This document shows positions 24,501 through 55,600 of a stretch of 64,000 nucleotides of DNA, piece by piece. The position numbers and the translations under genes were made by a program. Each line of letters starts with the position of its first letter. Position 1 is the first letter of the stretch. The stretch spans positions 26,785,745 to 26,849,744 of the forward strand of contig OY848917.1 in assembly GCA_963693285.1 (NCBI GenBank). The letters are read 5' to 3'. The DNA comes from Xestospongia muta (Eukaryota; Porifera; Demospongiae; Haplosclerida; Petrosiidae). The notes beneath the pieces were generated by a model that saw only the letters and a program-made list of their open reading frames with translations, did no database searches and was not told where the DNA came from.

Positions 24501-27048
24501 GGTGGATGTGATGGTAATAGTAATAGATTTACTACATTAGAGCAATGTATTGACACTTGTGGTGAGTATAATATATGATAGTTTAAGACATCAGTTATTT
24601 CATGTTTGTTTTTATTAGGCTGTTCATCTGGTAGAACATCTCAAAATTGTGCAAACAATCCTTGTTCCACTTCACAATGTCCTACATTTCATAGTGCTGT
24701 TTGTGAAGTAGATAAATGTACCAATAATTGTACTGCTAGACACTTTGTTGCATTTGAAGAAGTCACAGATATTTGTGGTAAGCAAACAATTATTAAGGGA
24801 AAAAATTTAGTTTCAAGTTAGTAAATAGAGTATTCAAGTTATACATGAATTATCTTAGGACAATCACATTTCCTTCACAGATGTTTGCACACTTCCTATT
24901 AAGATTGGTCCATGTAATAACAGTGTGAGTCGTTGGTTCTTTAACAGTAAGTTAGGACATTGTCAGAACTTCCTATATGGTGGATGTGAGGGTAATAGGA
25001 ACAACTTTAACAATTTAAAGGAATGTATTGAAACATGTGGTGAGTTAATGACAGTAACAGCATGTCTATTTTTAATACCAAGATCATGTAACTAGACCTT
25101 ACAATAAGACTTAAGATATTTGAATTATTATATATCTTTGACCTTATTAATTTATTTGTAGAGACAGTGCTGTGTGTATACAGTTCTGTAGACAATAACT
25201 TATATGGTTCAGTAATAGTGATAGAACTTATCCAATAGGTTCAGTATGCCAACCTGATGTTAAAAAAGTATCATGTCTCAGTGATCCTTGTGGAACAGCT
25301 AGTTGTCCCAATCATCCTAATAGTGTGTGCGTATCTAGTTCATGTGGACAATGTTCAGCTCGTTTCTACAACAGTTCTGGTTTGGATGTAACTAACACAT
25401 GTAGTAAGTATTTGTTCTCATTATGATTGAATGATGTTTGCCATTTGTTTGTTTTTATAGCAACATGTCCTCCTAACAAACCTCACATTAGCTGTCCTAT
25501 TAATCCTTGTGATCATCAATCCTGTCCTCAATATCCTAATGCTAGCTGTATAGTTGATAGATGTGGTCAATGTAAAGCTAAATTCATTGTCAATCAAGAA
25601 GATGTCACTGATCAATGTGGTACATTATAGTTAATTTAAATGACAGATATATTACTGAAATATCCTGTCTTAGATATGTGTCCGTTTGAAGGAGAGATAT
25701 TTAAACCATGTGGTGCATCATGTCGTCAAAACTGTACAAGTGTACTACTAAAAGAACAAGTTATTTGCTCACCAGTTTGTGTTCCAGGTTGTGATTGTCC
25801 AGCTGGTCAAGTAAGATCTTTTTGCTTTAGTTAATGCCAGTGCTTTTGTATGGTAGAAGTGCTTGATATAATAAATCAACAGATTTACAAGTTGTATGTC
25901 TGTGATTGTTGTATATTACTACAGGTACTAGATGAGACTTCTAAGAAATGTGTCTATCCTGATGAGTGTCCATGTCCTTCTTGTGAACCTATATCTCAAA
26001 ACTGTTCTAATATTATTAACTCTTCTGATGACAAATGTAGTTGTCCTATATGTGCAGGTATTATCAATGACAAACTACAGACTATTAACTGCTGTTTTGT
26101 TAAATATTAGATTGTTCTATTGAAGGTCAGGTTTATAGAACAAGTGGAACATGTTCTCGTACATGTACAACATTTCACTTACAATGTGCCATTGATAATG
26201 TTCCTGGTTGTTCTTGTCCTAATGGACAGGTTATTGATGAGGAGAATGGACGTTGTGTATATCCTCAGGAATGTCCAAGTGAGGAGTGGTTATGAAATAT
26301 TGACTTGTACAAATTTAAATGATATCATTAATAAGACTATCACTAGCCTATTTAATAATAATCAAATTATTTTGTTTCATTTAGAGCCTGATCCCTGTAC
26401 TCTACCTTCATATAAAGGACCTTGTAATGGTCGCATTTTAAGATATTTTTATAATACTACCAGTCAAAAATGTGAGCAGTTTTATTATGGTGGTTGTTTA
26501 GCTAATGAAAACAACTTTTACTCATTATCTTTCTGTGAAGAAAAATGCACCAGTAAGTTTTATTATCAGTGTATGTAGACACAGTTTAATTATATTATTG
26601 TACACAACAGAATGTCCACCAACCTGTTCTCTTGAGTATTGTTCAATTAAAAGAGGAGCTGTTTGTTCAATGTGAGTATGTTGTCTTTTTAAAAATGAAC
26701 ATACTCATTTTATGTTTTAGACCCTCTCTTCAACAATCATCCTGTCCAGGTGGATGTAATGTGTCTAATTGTTTTGCATGTTACTTTTCTTATAACACTC
26801 TACCATTTCCTGAGGAAGCAGAATCATGTCCTGCAAATTGTCCAGTAATTAAAGAGAAACTAGATGAGAACTGTATGAAACTTTGGGGACGTTGTGTACG
26901 TAAAGTCTATTCCAGGTTATATAACCAGGTGAATAAATTAAATGTGATCAACTTATAACATCAACTTTTATTTTATTAGGTTCAACCACATGAGAAAACA
27001 TCTTCTAATTTCCACTGTTGGAAATATCCTTGTAATACGCAGTCTTGA
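15555..27048 (+). CDS. Large secreted EGF/Sushi/Ig/Kunitz matrix-type protein, 5' partial
   Basis: 28 exons (15555-15603, 15660-15767, 16127-16246, 16294-16413, 16464-16586, 16675-16803, 17194-17313, 17390-17515, 17663-18046, 18164-19608, 19667-19784, 19841-23434, 23497-23700, 23759-23899, 23948-24103, 24173-24346, 24403-24561, 24619-24777, 24881-25039, 25239-25403, 25461-25619, 25674-25810, 25925-26057, 26111-26278, 26385-26552, 26611-26671, 26721-26928, 26980-27048) give 2951 aa. Most junctions are phase 1. Order by residue: [13 protein letters not shown] and EGF (1-52), six Ca-binding-type EGFs with D(I/V)(N/D)EC or similar starts (53-298), two Sushi (299-426), one EGF (about 427-465), an unrecognised core to about 1800 with two coiled coils (about 1195-1290, 1412-1495) and a furin-like RRKR (about 1580), two Ig domains (about 1805-1985), Ephrin-receptor-like Cys segments (2146-2260), then Cys-rich, TIL and three Kunitz modules. 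No TM segment, so it is likely secreted. The first exon and signal peptide were not found. Confidence 0.85.
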
Positions 27049-28429
27049 CTTATGTAGCAGCATTAGTGATAGCATCTTAGAGTAGTAGTAGTAGTAGTAG
27101 TAATAGTGAAACATTGTAGATGATATATTTTATTTTAGTATAGAATTACTTCTGCATTAATTTTATTTAAAATATATCATTAGTTTTGACTTTTATTACA
27201 ATTGTGACATTTTAAATAATTATAAAAGTACAGAGTACCATTATACACAAACTTTTCACATCACAGCAACTCTTTCACACAAATTGTAATAGAGATAAAC
27301 CACTCAACACCTCTCTCAGTAAATAGAAAAGTCAAGACTATGGATTGTTGCATACCATTTAATATGATAACAACAGTACTAATAAACTACATACAGAAAC
27401 ATACATTCAAATAACTGAAAAGAAGTAATATATGAAAAATGTCATCTCTTTTATAATATATATTAACTAATTCTATACAACCTATTGGTCATTGTTTAGT
27501 TGTCTTCATGTGTATCTTAATAACAATGGTATAACTTTATAAGTTTTCAAGAGATACAGGCACAATCTACTTTTACAGGTGAACAAACCTCTTGAAACTT
27601 TGACAGTTTTCAGTATATTTTATAATAACAATTAGTGTACTGAAATTCATCACACATTCTGTCACTACAACTTAATGTATTAATTTTTGTAGATTTTTAA
27701 AACTTTTTAAACTAACTAAATCTATGCCCATATTTGATGTGAACATGCTACCCTTCTTCAATTTTCATGAATTCCAAATTATGAATTAATGATTACATTC
27801 TTCCTTTCTCTGAGAAAGAAATATTAAACTTAGAAGTGCTATTCCAACATGTCAATACATTGCATTGCTCAGACATGTAGCTTCAATTTATATGAATTTG
27901 CAAAAATGGAGACACTCGTCATACATATTTTTATTATAATTATACAAAATGTTTGTAGTACTGCTGTTATATTGTGAAGTGAATTGTGAAACAGTGCAGA
28001 AGGAATGGTGGACTTACAACAAAAATGGCATCATATGCAGCACATACTGGTAAATGGGAATTCAACACTCAAACAATGTCCATCCTCCCTCATTGGGTAG
28101 ATAACCATAGTAAAAACCATTACAAATGGTTAGTTTGAGTCTATGTTTTACATAGAAATAAAGCATTAATGTGATAACAACTGTGATATCCATTATATCA
28201 GATCATCCATCTTAATTGTTATAGATTTTATGAAAAATTTTTGAAAACTACCAAAGAACATTACAAATATATCAACTTATAACACCATGCATACATGAAA
28301 ATATATACATGTAACAACCTAGTTATAAAGAAAACATATGAAAGCTAAGTAAGACATCAACATTTATCATGAAAAGGTAAGGGTAATTACTAAGCAGGTT
28401 TAACACTATCAGTACAATTATAACAATTT
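27049..28429. other. Tail-to-tail intergenic region, 3' UTRs
   Basis: Lies between the stops of the plus-strand matrix gene and the minus-strand TRANK1-like gene, so it must hold both 3' ends. AT-rich; a short (TAG)n run sits at about 27085-27103. No open frame with recognisable content. Confidence 0.6.
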
Positions 28430-47329
<18,900 letters not shown>

Positions 47330-47486
47330 TTTTCTCTTAACACATAACTCTTGTAGAATAATCGGGAACAATAAAGACAGCAGGTATCAGTAAGAGTAGA
47401 ACTAATTACCTCAGGATGTCTAAGCAACCACGCTCTTTCTTTGAGAATTAAAAGAAAGGCGTGACACTAATCTAAGTGGGATGTGG

Positions 47487-47521
47487 CATAGATAGTATAG
47501 ACTACGTAACCGGGATTGGAA
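47487..47521 (-). promoter_or_regulatory. Mirrored promoter element, TRANK1-like side
   Basis: Read toward the gene it begins TTCCAATCCCGGTTACGTAG and ends CTATCTATG, about 160-190 bp upstream of the TRANK1-like ATG. It contains a CCAAT box and the palindrome TACGTA. The same 35 bp, with one mismatch, stands in the same sense upstream of the divergent neighbour at 48709-48743. A further TTAGTGTCAC word lies downstream of both. Confidence 0.55.
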
Positions 47522-48708
47522 ACGCCCACGCACTTCCGGTACACTCTTGTCATCTTTACCTGACAAGCATAAACAGTATAATATATGTAAACTATGGCTT
47601 GCAGTGCTCCTGTTTCTTCTGAAACGAGCGTGTAGTATTTTCGGAATTTTTTCTTTAATTAAGTGTTAGTTTATAATAAATATTTATTAGTGTTAGATAT
47701 TGCAGACCTCCTGTTAAATGGTGTTCTAGGTCTGAAAATAGAGAGATTGTATCAACTTTTGCAATCAGCCTAGTACATGATCTGTCATCCACTATTGAAC
47801 AAGATAATTGTAAGAATATGACAACAAGAAGGGAGAGAATACGGGGAACATACCATGACATCAGGACATCAGACCACTTTAGGTCTACCATCTACATGGT
47901 GTAGTTTCATTCAAGCATCGATTAGTTGCTCAAACAATCCTGTCGTGTATCAGTACATTACTGATCAAATATTTAGTGGGATAATTATCCTAGTCACAAG
48001 TACTAATTCCTATAAAAGATCTATTATATTGGCCTGTGTTTTCTATAGTATAGTTTGAATTTTCTTTTACAATTTGAAAGGAAAATATTTATTAATAATT
48101 ATTTTAGTGCACTATAATTAATTTTTGTACTGAATATGTACGAGTATTTTGTATCTTACATAACTGTGACAGAAGATTCCCAAAGCAAATTATAACAAGC
48201 TAAACCAACACAGCAATCCTTCATCTTCAGATAAAAAGTTGTAATTTATGTCTACAGCTTAAAACAATGGCTATAGTCCCAAAAGTGCACCTCTATCTTA
48301 TGTTGTTTTAGTGTTTTCCATAAGAATAGCGCGACTTTACTTAGAAAAAACAGTCTAAACCAACGTGTTCTTATTTGTTCTAAATATTTCGTCCTAAATC
48401 TTTTAGTAATAACAATGCTGTAAGATGAAAGAGCTACAAAAGTATTTTTAGTGCTATTTTCATCGTAAAATAAGTAATTTAAAAGTGAATGTCTGTGTTA
48501 TTAACTACTTTTAATAATAGAACATAAAGAAAATTATATAGTCAATGTTTTGATAAATAAAAATCACATTAATGTCTTCATAGAGTAATATAATACTGGT
48601 AAGAGTGTGTCCAGTTTACAATGTCAGGTAATAAAAATTAATTGATTTCTTTGGACACGGAGTGCGTTTTCGAATGTTCATTCAGTTCTATAGGATCACG
48701 TGATCCAC

Positions 48709-48743
48709 TTCCAATCCCGGTTACGTAGTCCATACTATCTATG
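48709..48743 (+). promoter_or_regulatory. Mirrored promoter element, glycosyltransferase side
   Basis: Partner of 47487-47521, about 105-140 bp upstream of the glycosyltransferase ATG and in the same orientation relative to its gene. It could be a shared divergent-promoter element or the terminal inverted repeat of a 1.26-kb element. Confidence 0.55.
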
Positions 48744-48846
48744 GATGTGGTCATACTTAATGTAGTACGTCACACAGTCTATACTTCCATGATGTGACGT
48801 TGAGGGGGTGTGACCTTAGTGTCACACGTGCTTGCAGTGAACAGCT

Positions 48847-51800
48847 ATGAGGAAGCGGTCAACTCCTTTTCTTATTTTCCTTTTGTTTTGTTTGTTTGTC
48901 CTCGTATGTACATTGTTATGTCTTTCTCCACATATAGGGCTGATCAGCCCATTCATCATTAGTTTACAAGACGAAATCCGCCGTTATGATGATAATAATG
49001 TGAGTCAGGACTCGAAAGTGTTATGTTATAAATACTTGTGTAATCATGAATAAAATTATTTAATTGTGATCAATATTTGTAAGCAACATACTTATTTAAA
49101 GGCAATTTAAGTATGTTAATTAAAAGGTTGGCTATATCTACCACCCATCCTCGCTAGATATACATAAACAGTCTTTTAATATGTCTTATACATGCTGGCT
49201 GTGTGACCCATCATGTATTACATAGGAAGGAGGTTGGATGTTTCTGAATTGATTAAGGAACTGTGAATCTCTAGGATTTGTGTGATACTAATATCCCAAT
49301 AAATTCCTTTTAAAAGGTTTTTCTCTTTTTTTATAGTTAATTGACAATAACCATACAGGAGAAACAACCCAGTAAGTGATCTTGTAGTGATCTATTCTTT
49401 TAAATCAAAATAGTTAATTAATTATGTCAAATTACTGGAATGTTCTCAATGGAATGATTCACCACTTCATTTTCTAATTAATGCCATCTTATTAACTTAC
49501 CTGGTTACCTATTTTCTAATTAATGCCTTCTAATGAACTTACCAGGTTAACAGCTTATTATACTTGCCATTATATAAACAAATTACTAAGACTGAGTTTA
49601 TATAGATGACCATGGAAGTATCCAAATAATAAATTTAAATATTTATAAGTTGATAGATCTTTATTTTTACATAAACACAAGACACAAAGAATTTTTAAAG
49701 AAAAAATCTAATTTCTTTTACTACATGACATACTATGTGTAGCAAACAGTGCTAAGATTGTTTTGTACCTTGTTTTATGTATACAATACAATGAAATGAT
49801 GAAAACAAACATACCCATATAAATAATATTTACATGTTGTATAAAGTTTATAGAAATGGCTACATATAGTAACTACAGACACATGTAGAAACCAATGAAT
49901 ATCATTACTTTTACTATTAGCACTTTCAAGTGGACATGACTTGAGAAAATGTTTTTGAGCACTTCCATTGTTTCTGCCAATTCTCTAATCTTCAAACTTA
50001 GTAATATTTACTGTTCTCAATGACACCAAATGCTAGAAGATCAAAAATTAACTCTGTAATGGTCACTATAAAGGGTAATAAAATTCATTGGTTTCCATGT
50101 GATGTGGGTTATTGGATAGTATAAAAATTTAATTTTCTTTATAATTGCTACTGACAATTAAATGATGGATATGACCCAAACTGTTTTAGGCCTGTTATGC
50201 AAATGTCAGGTAGTAAAACTCTAATAAATGTTTAGCTTAATTGTATTTTATATCAACTATATAACATTATATAGTTTGAACCTCAATGTAGTACCTCAGG
50301 TGTTTTTAGAACCTTTCAAGTTTACAATAGCTGGGCATTAGGCCTTTAAAGAGAGCAAATTGATGTGTATTATACTTTTACTAGAGCAGAAGCCAGAGTT
50401 TTCTAGTAGTAATCATTGAAATGCTTTGACATGGCTGCATAAGATCAACTTAGAATTATAACTTTTGGTCATATTAATTTTATCATTTCATACTGTTATT
50501 TTACATTTTATCTGTAGCGATAAATTGCTAGGCATTTATCAAGTTGTAATATTATATTGTTCTTAGTCTTCAATCTAGTGACATTGTTAATAAAACGAAT
50601 ATGAAGCTACCTCATAACTTTGATCATCCAGCTCCTCCTGACAATATTTGGGTGACAATTAACAATCGTCAATTAGTGGTATGTTCTAGTCAATGATAAA
50701 TATTGTGGTACCATTGTTGTTGTTTTATTGCAGATTAGACGTCTTGCTTATTATGATACTAGAGACATTTCCAATATTGGTATTGTTCTTATTTCACTTC
50801 ATGATGACAGAAAGAAAGTCAAGCCTGCTGTATATGCTCTGTTAACATATTCTACTGGCAACAAACTGTGTCTACCATTGAAATATTGGATACAAAGTGG
50901 TAATGTCAACAAAGACACTAAAGAAGATTATGTGAATTATATATTAAGGACAAGAGGACCAGTAAAAGAAATGCCTTTGAAAGTATCAGTAACAAATGAT
51001 ACAAAGTGTCAGACTTCTCTTTCAGTAGATATACCTGTCATAGGAGAACAACAAAATACCAATGTTTTTACATATGGTGTTTGCTTGCATAAGGGACTGT
51101 TCTGGTTAGATGAACCACAGGTCAGTTAGAGTAGTGTCATAGATACCATATAAACAGAAATTTTAAGGATAATTTTAAAAATATATGGAAATTACTACTT
51201 GCTATACACCCCTCGTTAACAATAGACTCCACACCAAACATATTGTTCTAAAAATTAACACTACTTTAACATTAGCCATATATACAGGGAAATGTTTAAA
51301 TAAACTTGCTAAACTTTATTGTTTAAATTTTACTGTTGTCATAGTAATTAATTCATTGAATGTCTTCTTTATTGTCCAGTAAATACATTGACAGTTTGGT
51401 TCAGCTAAAATTTAATGTTTTCTGCCTAAATTACATAGTACATACCATATAATTATGTTACTATTTATCTTTTATTATAGTTGCTAGTAGACTGGGTTGA
51501 GTTGAACAAAGAATTAGGAGCAGAAATCATTACTGTCTACTTTCAAGACGTTCGTGAACCAATGTATAATATACTAAAACCTTACATCAAAAGTGGATTA
51601 GTTGAGGTACTGGATTGGAGTATGAAGAAGCCAACAATTGAAGAGTATACATTTTGCTTTGGTCAGTCAGCTGTCATTAATGAATGCATATGGCGCAATA
51701 TGTATCGAGTAAAGTACCTTGGACTCTTTGATATTGATGAGTTCATTGTTCCTGGATTAAACTATAGAAGATGTCCAGAAATGTTACAATATCTTGAAAA

Positions 51801-52200
51801 GTTAAAAAAAACCGTACCTGCTTCAGCTTATCATTTTCGTAACACTTACTGGTTTGAAGACAATGTAACTGTTCCTGAAGCAAAAAATATCAAAGTTTGT
51901 TCGAAGATGCGCTTGCCTCGCTACTTTAAAAGAACTCAACGAGCTACTCATCCAGAGAAATATGGCTCAGATAAGTTGATTGTAAAACCAAAAGCTGTGA
52001 ATTCAGTTCAAGTACATTATGTTGTAGACCGTCAAAAAGGATACGGTCCGGAGTATATTGTTCCAAATGATGTCGGATTAAGTCATCATTATCGTAAACC
52101 ATATAGAATGCCTAACTTTACTCCACATGAATATTCAGGTATTATGGGTCGTTATATGGCTCAAGTCCTTCCGAGAATACAAGAACAAATGTGTAAATAA
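48847..52200 (+). CDS. Family 92 (DUF23-type) glycosyltransferase, type II membrane protein
   Basis: Five exons (48847-48999, 49337-49371, 50567-50678, 50734-51120, 51481-52200) give 468 aa. After a short basic start (MRKR) residues 7-29 form a hydrophobic signal anchor, as in Golgi type II glycosyltransferases. The C-terminal half carries the GT92 pattern: VDWVELNKELGAEIITVYFQ (about 232), then YLGLFDIDEFIVP (about 308-320) with the DxD metal/nucleotide-sugar site, then RNTYWFEDN. Known members of the family transfer galactose to N-glycan core fucose in nematodes; the acceptor here cannot be read from sequence. Start chosen because the next in-frame ATG would lose the anchor. It shares a divergent intergenic region with the TRANK1-like gene and ends 400 bp from the beta-TrCP-like gene. 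Confidence 0.85.
49470..49550. repeat. Tandem duplication of about 41 bp in intron
   Basis: TTTTCTAATTAATGCC is followed in two adjacent copies (49470 and 49512) by CTTACC(T/A)GGTTA. It lies in the 1.2-kb second intron of the glycosyltransferase gene, which otherwise shows nothing. Confidence 0.75.
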
Positions 52201-52600
52201 AAAGTTTTAATATCTTTTAAATAGTTTTAATTATTTTTTACTCTTAACATAGTTAATATAACATTTAATTTTCTATAATATTACAATTGTAATTATAATT
52301 ATTTTAACCCTAAAATTTATGACAACATTGTAACAAAACTATATTTTTGCAAATTATTATTAACATAGGCTATTAATATAATATACTAATAATAACAGGG
52401 ATTAAAAACTCAACAAAGATAAAACAACTATACTTTATTAAACAAAAAATGATGACACATGTATATACACTTGTATATAATAACTCATACAGAGTAAACA
52501 AATATTCTAAAAAATTATAAAAAACATTTAATATTACTACTTCAAATACTACCAATCAAGCTAAGTATCCATTATCCTTTTTATTGTGACCTATTTTGAC
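52201..52600. other. Tail-to-tail intergenic region
   Basis: AT-rich 3' flank shared by the glycosyltransferase (plus) and the beta-TrCP-like gene (minus). No gene seen. Confidence 0.7.
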
Positions 52601-55600
52601 TTAGTTGGCTTCTTCAGGAGCTTGTTCATCAGTTGTCTCTGTCTCATTAGCTACAGGAAGGGCAGGAAAAAAGTCCCAAATTAAAATAGCATCATCATCT
52701 GTGCCACAGATAACTTGAAAATTGTCAAATTGTAGTCTAAAAATCCAACTTGTATTTTCCTATATAATGTAATACTAATATCATTGACAGATTTTTATAT
52801 CGAGCATACTGATAATGTTTGTAGGCAGAGATTATTTGCTGGTGTAGTTGGATCAAGTGCAGCTTTCATGTCCCAAATTTTTACAGTGCTATAAACAGAA
52901 ACAATTATCACAACAAATAATAAAATAATTGTTGTAACTAATGTGACTGATATTATAAATAATAATAAAAGTGAATACCAATTGTTGTAAGATACACACA
53001 CACATAAATGCATATTTGAACTGTTTACTATACATTCTATATCAACTAACTTACCCATCATAAGATCCACTAACAATTCTCTTATCATCAAATCGAACAC
53101 ACCTATAGAACATCGTGTATAATATACTGATATAGCAGGAAATGGTACTTCTTATTACTTACCTAACTAACTCTTGATGACCTTGTAATACTCTCACACA
53201 TAAGCCACACTCAACATCCCATATCCTAGACAACAATGGATTGTAGATCTCAACAAAATGATGACATAACATATGTGTTTTCCCATCCTTCCCAGCCACT
53301 AAAGTGCTATCTAGGACTGTTCCCATCCTCCCCAGCCACTAAAGTGCTATCTAGGCCTGTTCCCTTCCTTCCCAGCCACTAAAGTGCTATCTAGGTCTGT
53401 TCCTGACCTTATGTCATTGTCACGAGAGCCACTGATTACAACGTTTCCTCTGTAATGAAGAGAGGCTATACCACATCTATGTCCTTCTAGTTTACGTACA
53501 AACTCATAAGTTTTAGTACACCATATCTATTAAAATAACAGTTAATAAACAAGTGAAAAGACTATTTTTAAAATTATACTTTTATGGTTTTATCACCAGA
53601 ACCAGAGACAATGTATTTCTTATCAAATTCAACAACATTTACAGATGCAGTGTGACCGACTAATACCTTCTGTAATACTATATCTGATGGTGAATTTATG
53701 TCCCACACAGCTATTGTACGATCCTATGTAACAAAATAAACATGAATTATGAGTTTAATATATCAGTCACTATATGATAGAGTATATAAAGTAGAATTAT
53801 TTTGTATTAGCTAGTAACATCAACAGTCATTTACGAGCTTATGGGTTCCTGATAACATATATGTACATACACGTGTGGTTTTATTATAATGACTGAGGTA
53901 TTACATTTATATTGTTGCTAGGTAACCATTAGGTTAAATGAAAAACACTGAATATTACTTATTATTAATTGTACAAAGGGTACACACACATTAACTCTCT
54001 ATGCATGAATAACATGCACCAGTTATACACACTGCTCAACTAACAAGTAATCAAACTACTATAGAAGGCAAGTTATATATTGTCCATGTGGATTGAATTT
54101 GTATTCCTGTGTAGATTTTTCTGTATTATTATAGATTTTTGGCTTTGGCCATTGCAATCATAGAAATAATTGTCTGAAAGTCACCATATTACCAAGTTAC
54201 CCATTAACAAATATTTGTAATATCATTAAAATGATTAAATAGCTTTATATGTCCTGTATTTTTGTTATGCTAGAATATCATTCATGTAGAAAAATAGCTA
54301 TCGTTAAAGATTTTTACAAAGTACATGTAACACACCTTTGATGAAGTAACTAACGTGTCTTTGTTAAATTGAAGATGAAGTACAGCATATGAGTGATGTA
54401 TAAGAGTATTAACAATCTGTCCTGTCACTATATCCCACACTCTAATAGATATAAAAATAAGTCGCTACAACATATACATTGTATGTTACCTGATAGTTGA
54501 GTCAACAGATCCTGAAATAATCATATATTCGTTATATTGTAGACATAAAACTGACCCAGTATGACCAGACAATACTTTAGTACATTCCAGTGTATCTCGA
54601 TCCCACATCTATTATGTATTATTATTATAAAATAAAGAGGTAGACCAGAATCTTAAAACAATAAAAACTTGGAAACATTGAAAAGTGCTAGTAGAAGTTT
54701 GATAGCATTCTCATTAACTACAAATCATTTATATAGTACTGGTAACAGCTAAGATGGTGGTATGTTAACAGAAACTTTTATTCAGATTAATATCCTTTGA
54801 AAGTGACGTGTAACCATAGAACTGTCATATAGACAACAAAAGCCTGCCTCATCAGACATTGGATATATCAAATCAAATTTCAATGTACATATCAGATGTC
54901 GATACTATATTGCATGCATCAGATAAGAATTATAGCGGGAGATCCGTAATGCCAATAACATTTACAGAGAATATATGTACATAACATACTGAATATAACA
55001 ACCATACTGCTTATGTGCTATGCCAAAACTATAGAGTTAATAGTATAATACCTTCATTGTGCAGTCTCTTAGTCCACACACAATACGCTCATCATCATAC
55101 TGTAGACAATATACTCCTTTACGTTCCCCACTTTGACATTGAATACATTTAAAATTGTATATTCCATTGCTCCAATTATCTTCCAGGGTCTACAGGTTAT
55201 ATATGTATATCAAAAACTTTATATAATAGCTGATGATTACCTGTATATCTTTTAAGATAGATGGATATAATTTTTTGAAGTAGTTGCTGTCAGTTTGAGG
55301 AGCGGTTTCATTGTTAAGATATTGCCCCCTACAAACAACAATAAGAGAGGAGAGTAAATGAATAGGACACTAAAAACATAACACTACATAAAGTTCCTGA
55401 TCTACAATTTACAATTACAGTTAATTGCTACTCTGACAACAAAAGTGTATGATAAGCTAGAGAAGATCAAGTAAAGAGTTATTTACTACAGTTGATGTAT
55501 TACAGAGCTTTTTTATGTGTGCAACTCAATTCTTATATGGCAAGCAAAGAATGCCTGGCAATCCTAAGATTCTTTCCATTCTTAAAACATAGCAAACAAT

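Larger units (their letters stand above)
47330..48846. other. Head-to-head intergenic region with divergent promoters
   Basis: Separates the start codons of the TRANK1-like gene (minus) and the glycosyltransferase gene (plus). Apart from the mirrored 35-bp element listed separately it is AT-rich. Short open frames (near 47655-48058) have no recognisable content or conserved splice context. The sequence between the two 35-bp copies could itself be a DNA transposon, but no transposase remnant was recognised. Confidence 0.55.

Noticed and set aside
25162..25238. An extra exon in the matrix gene starting after TTTGTAG
   Set aside because: It soon meets a stop in the required phase; the acceptor CCAATAG before 25239 keeps frame and starts the eight-cysteine module.
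47655..48058. Small overlapping ORFs in the divergent intergenic region
   Set aside because: No recognisable content, no splice support, and AT-rich composition like the other noncoding stretches.
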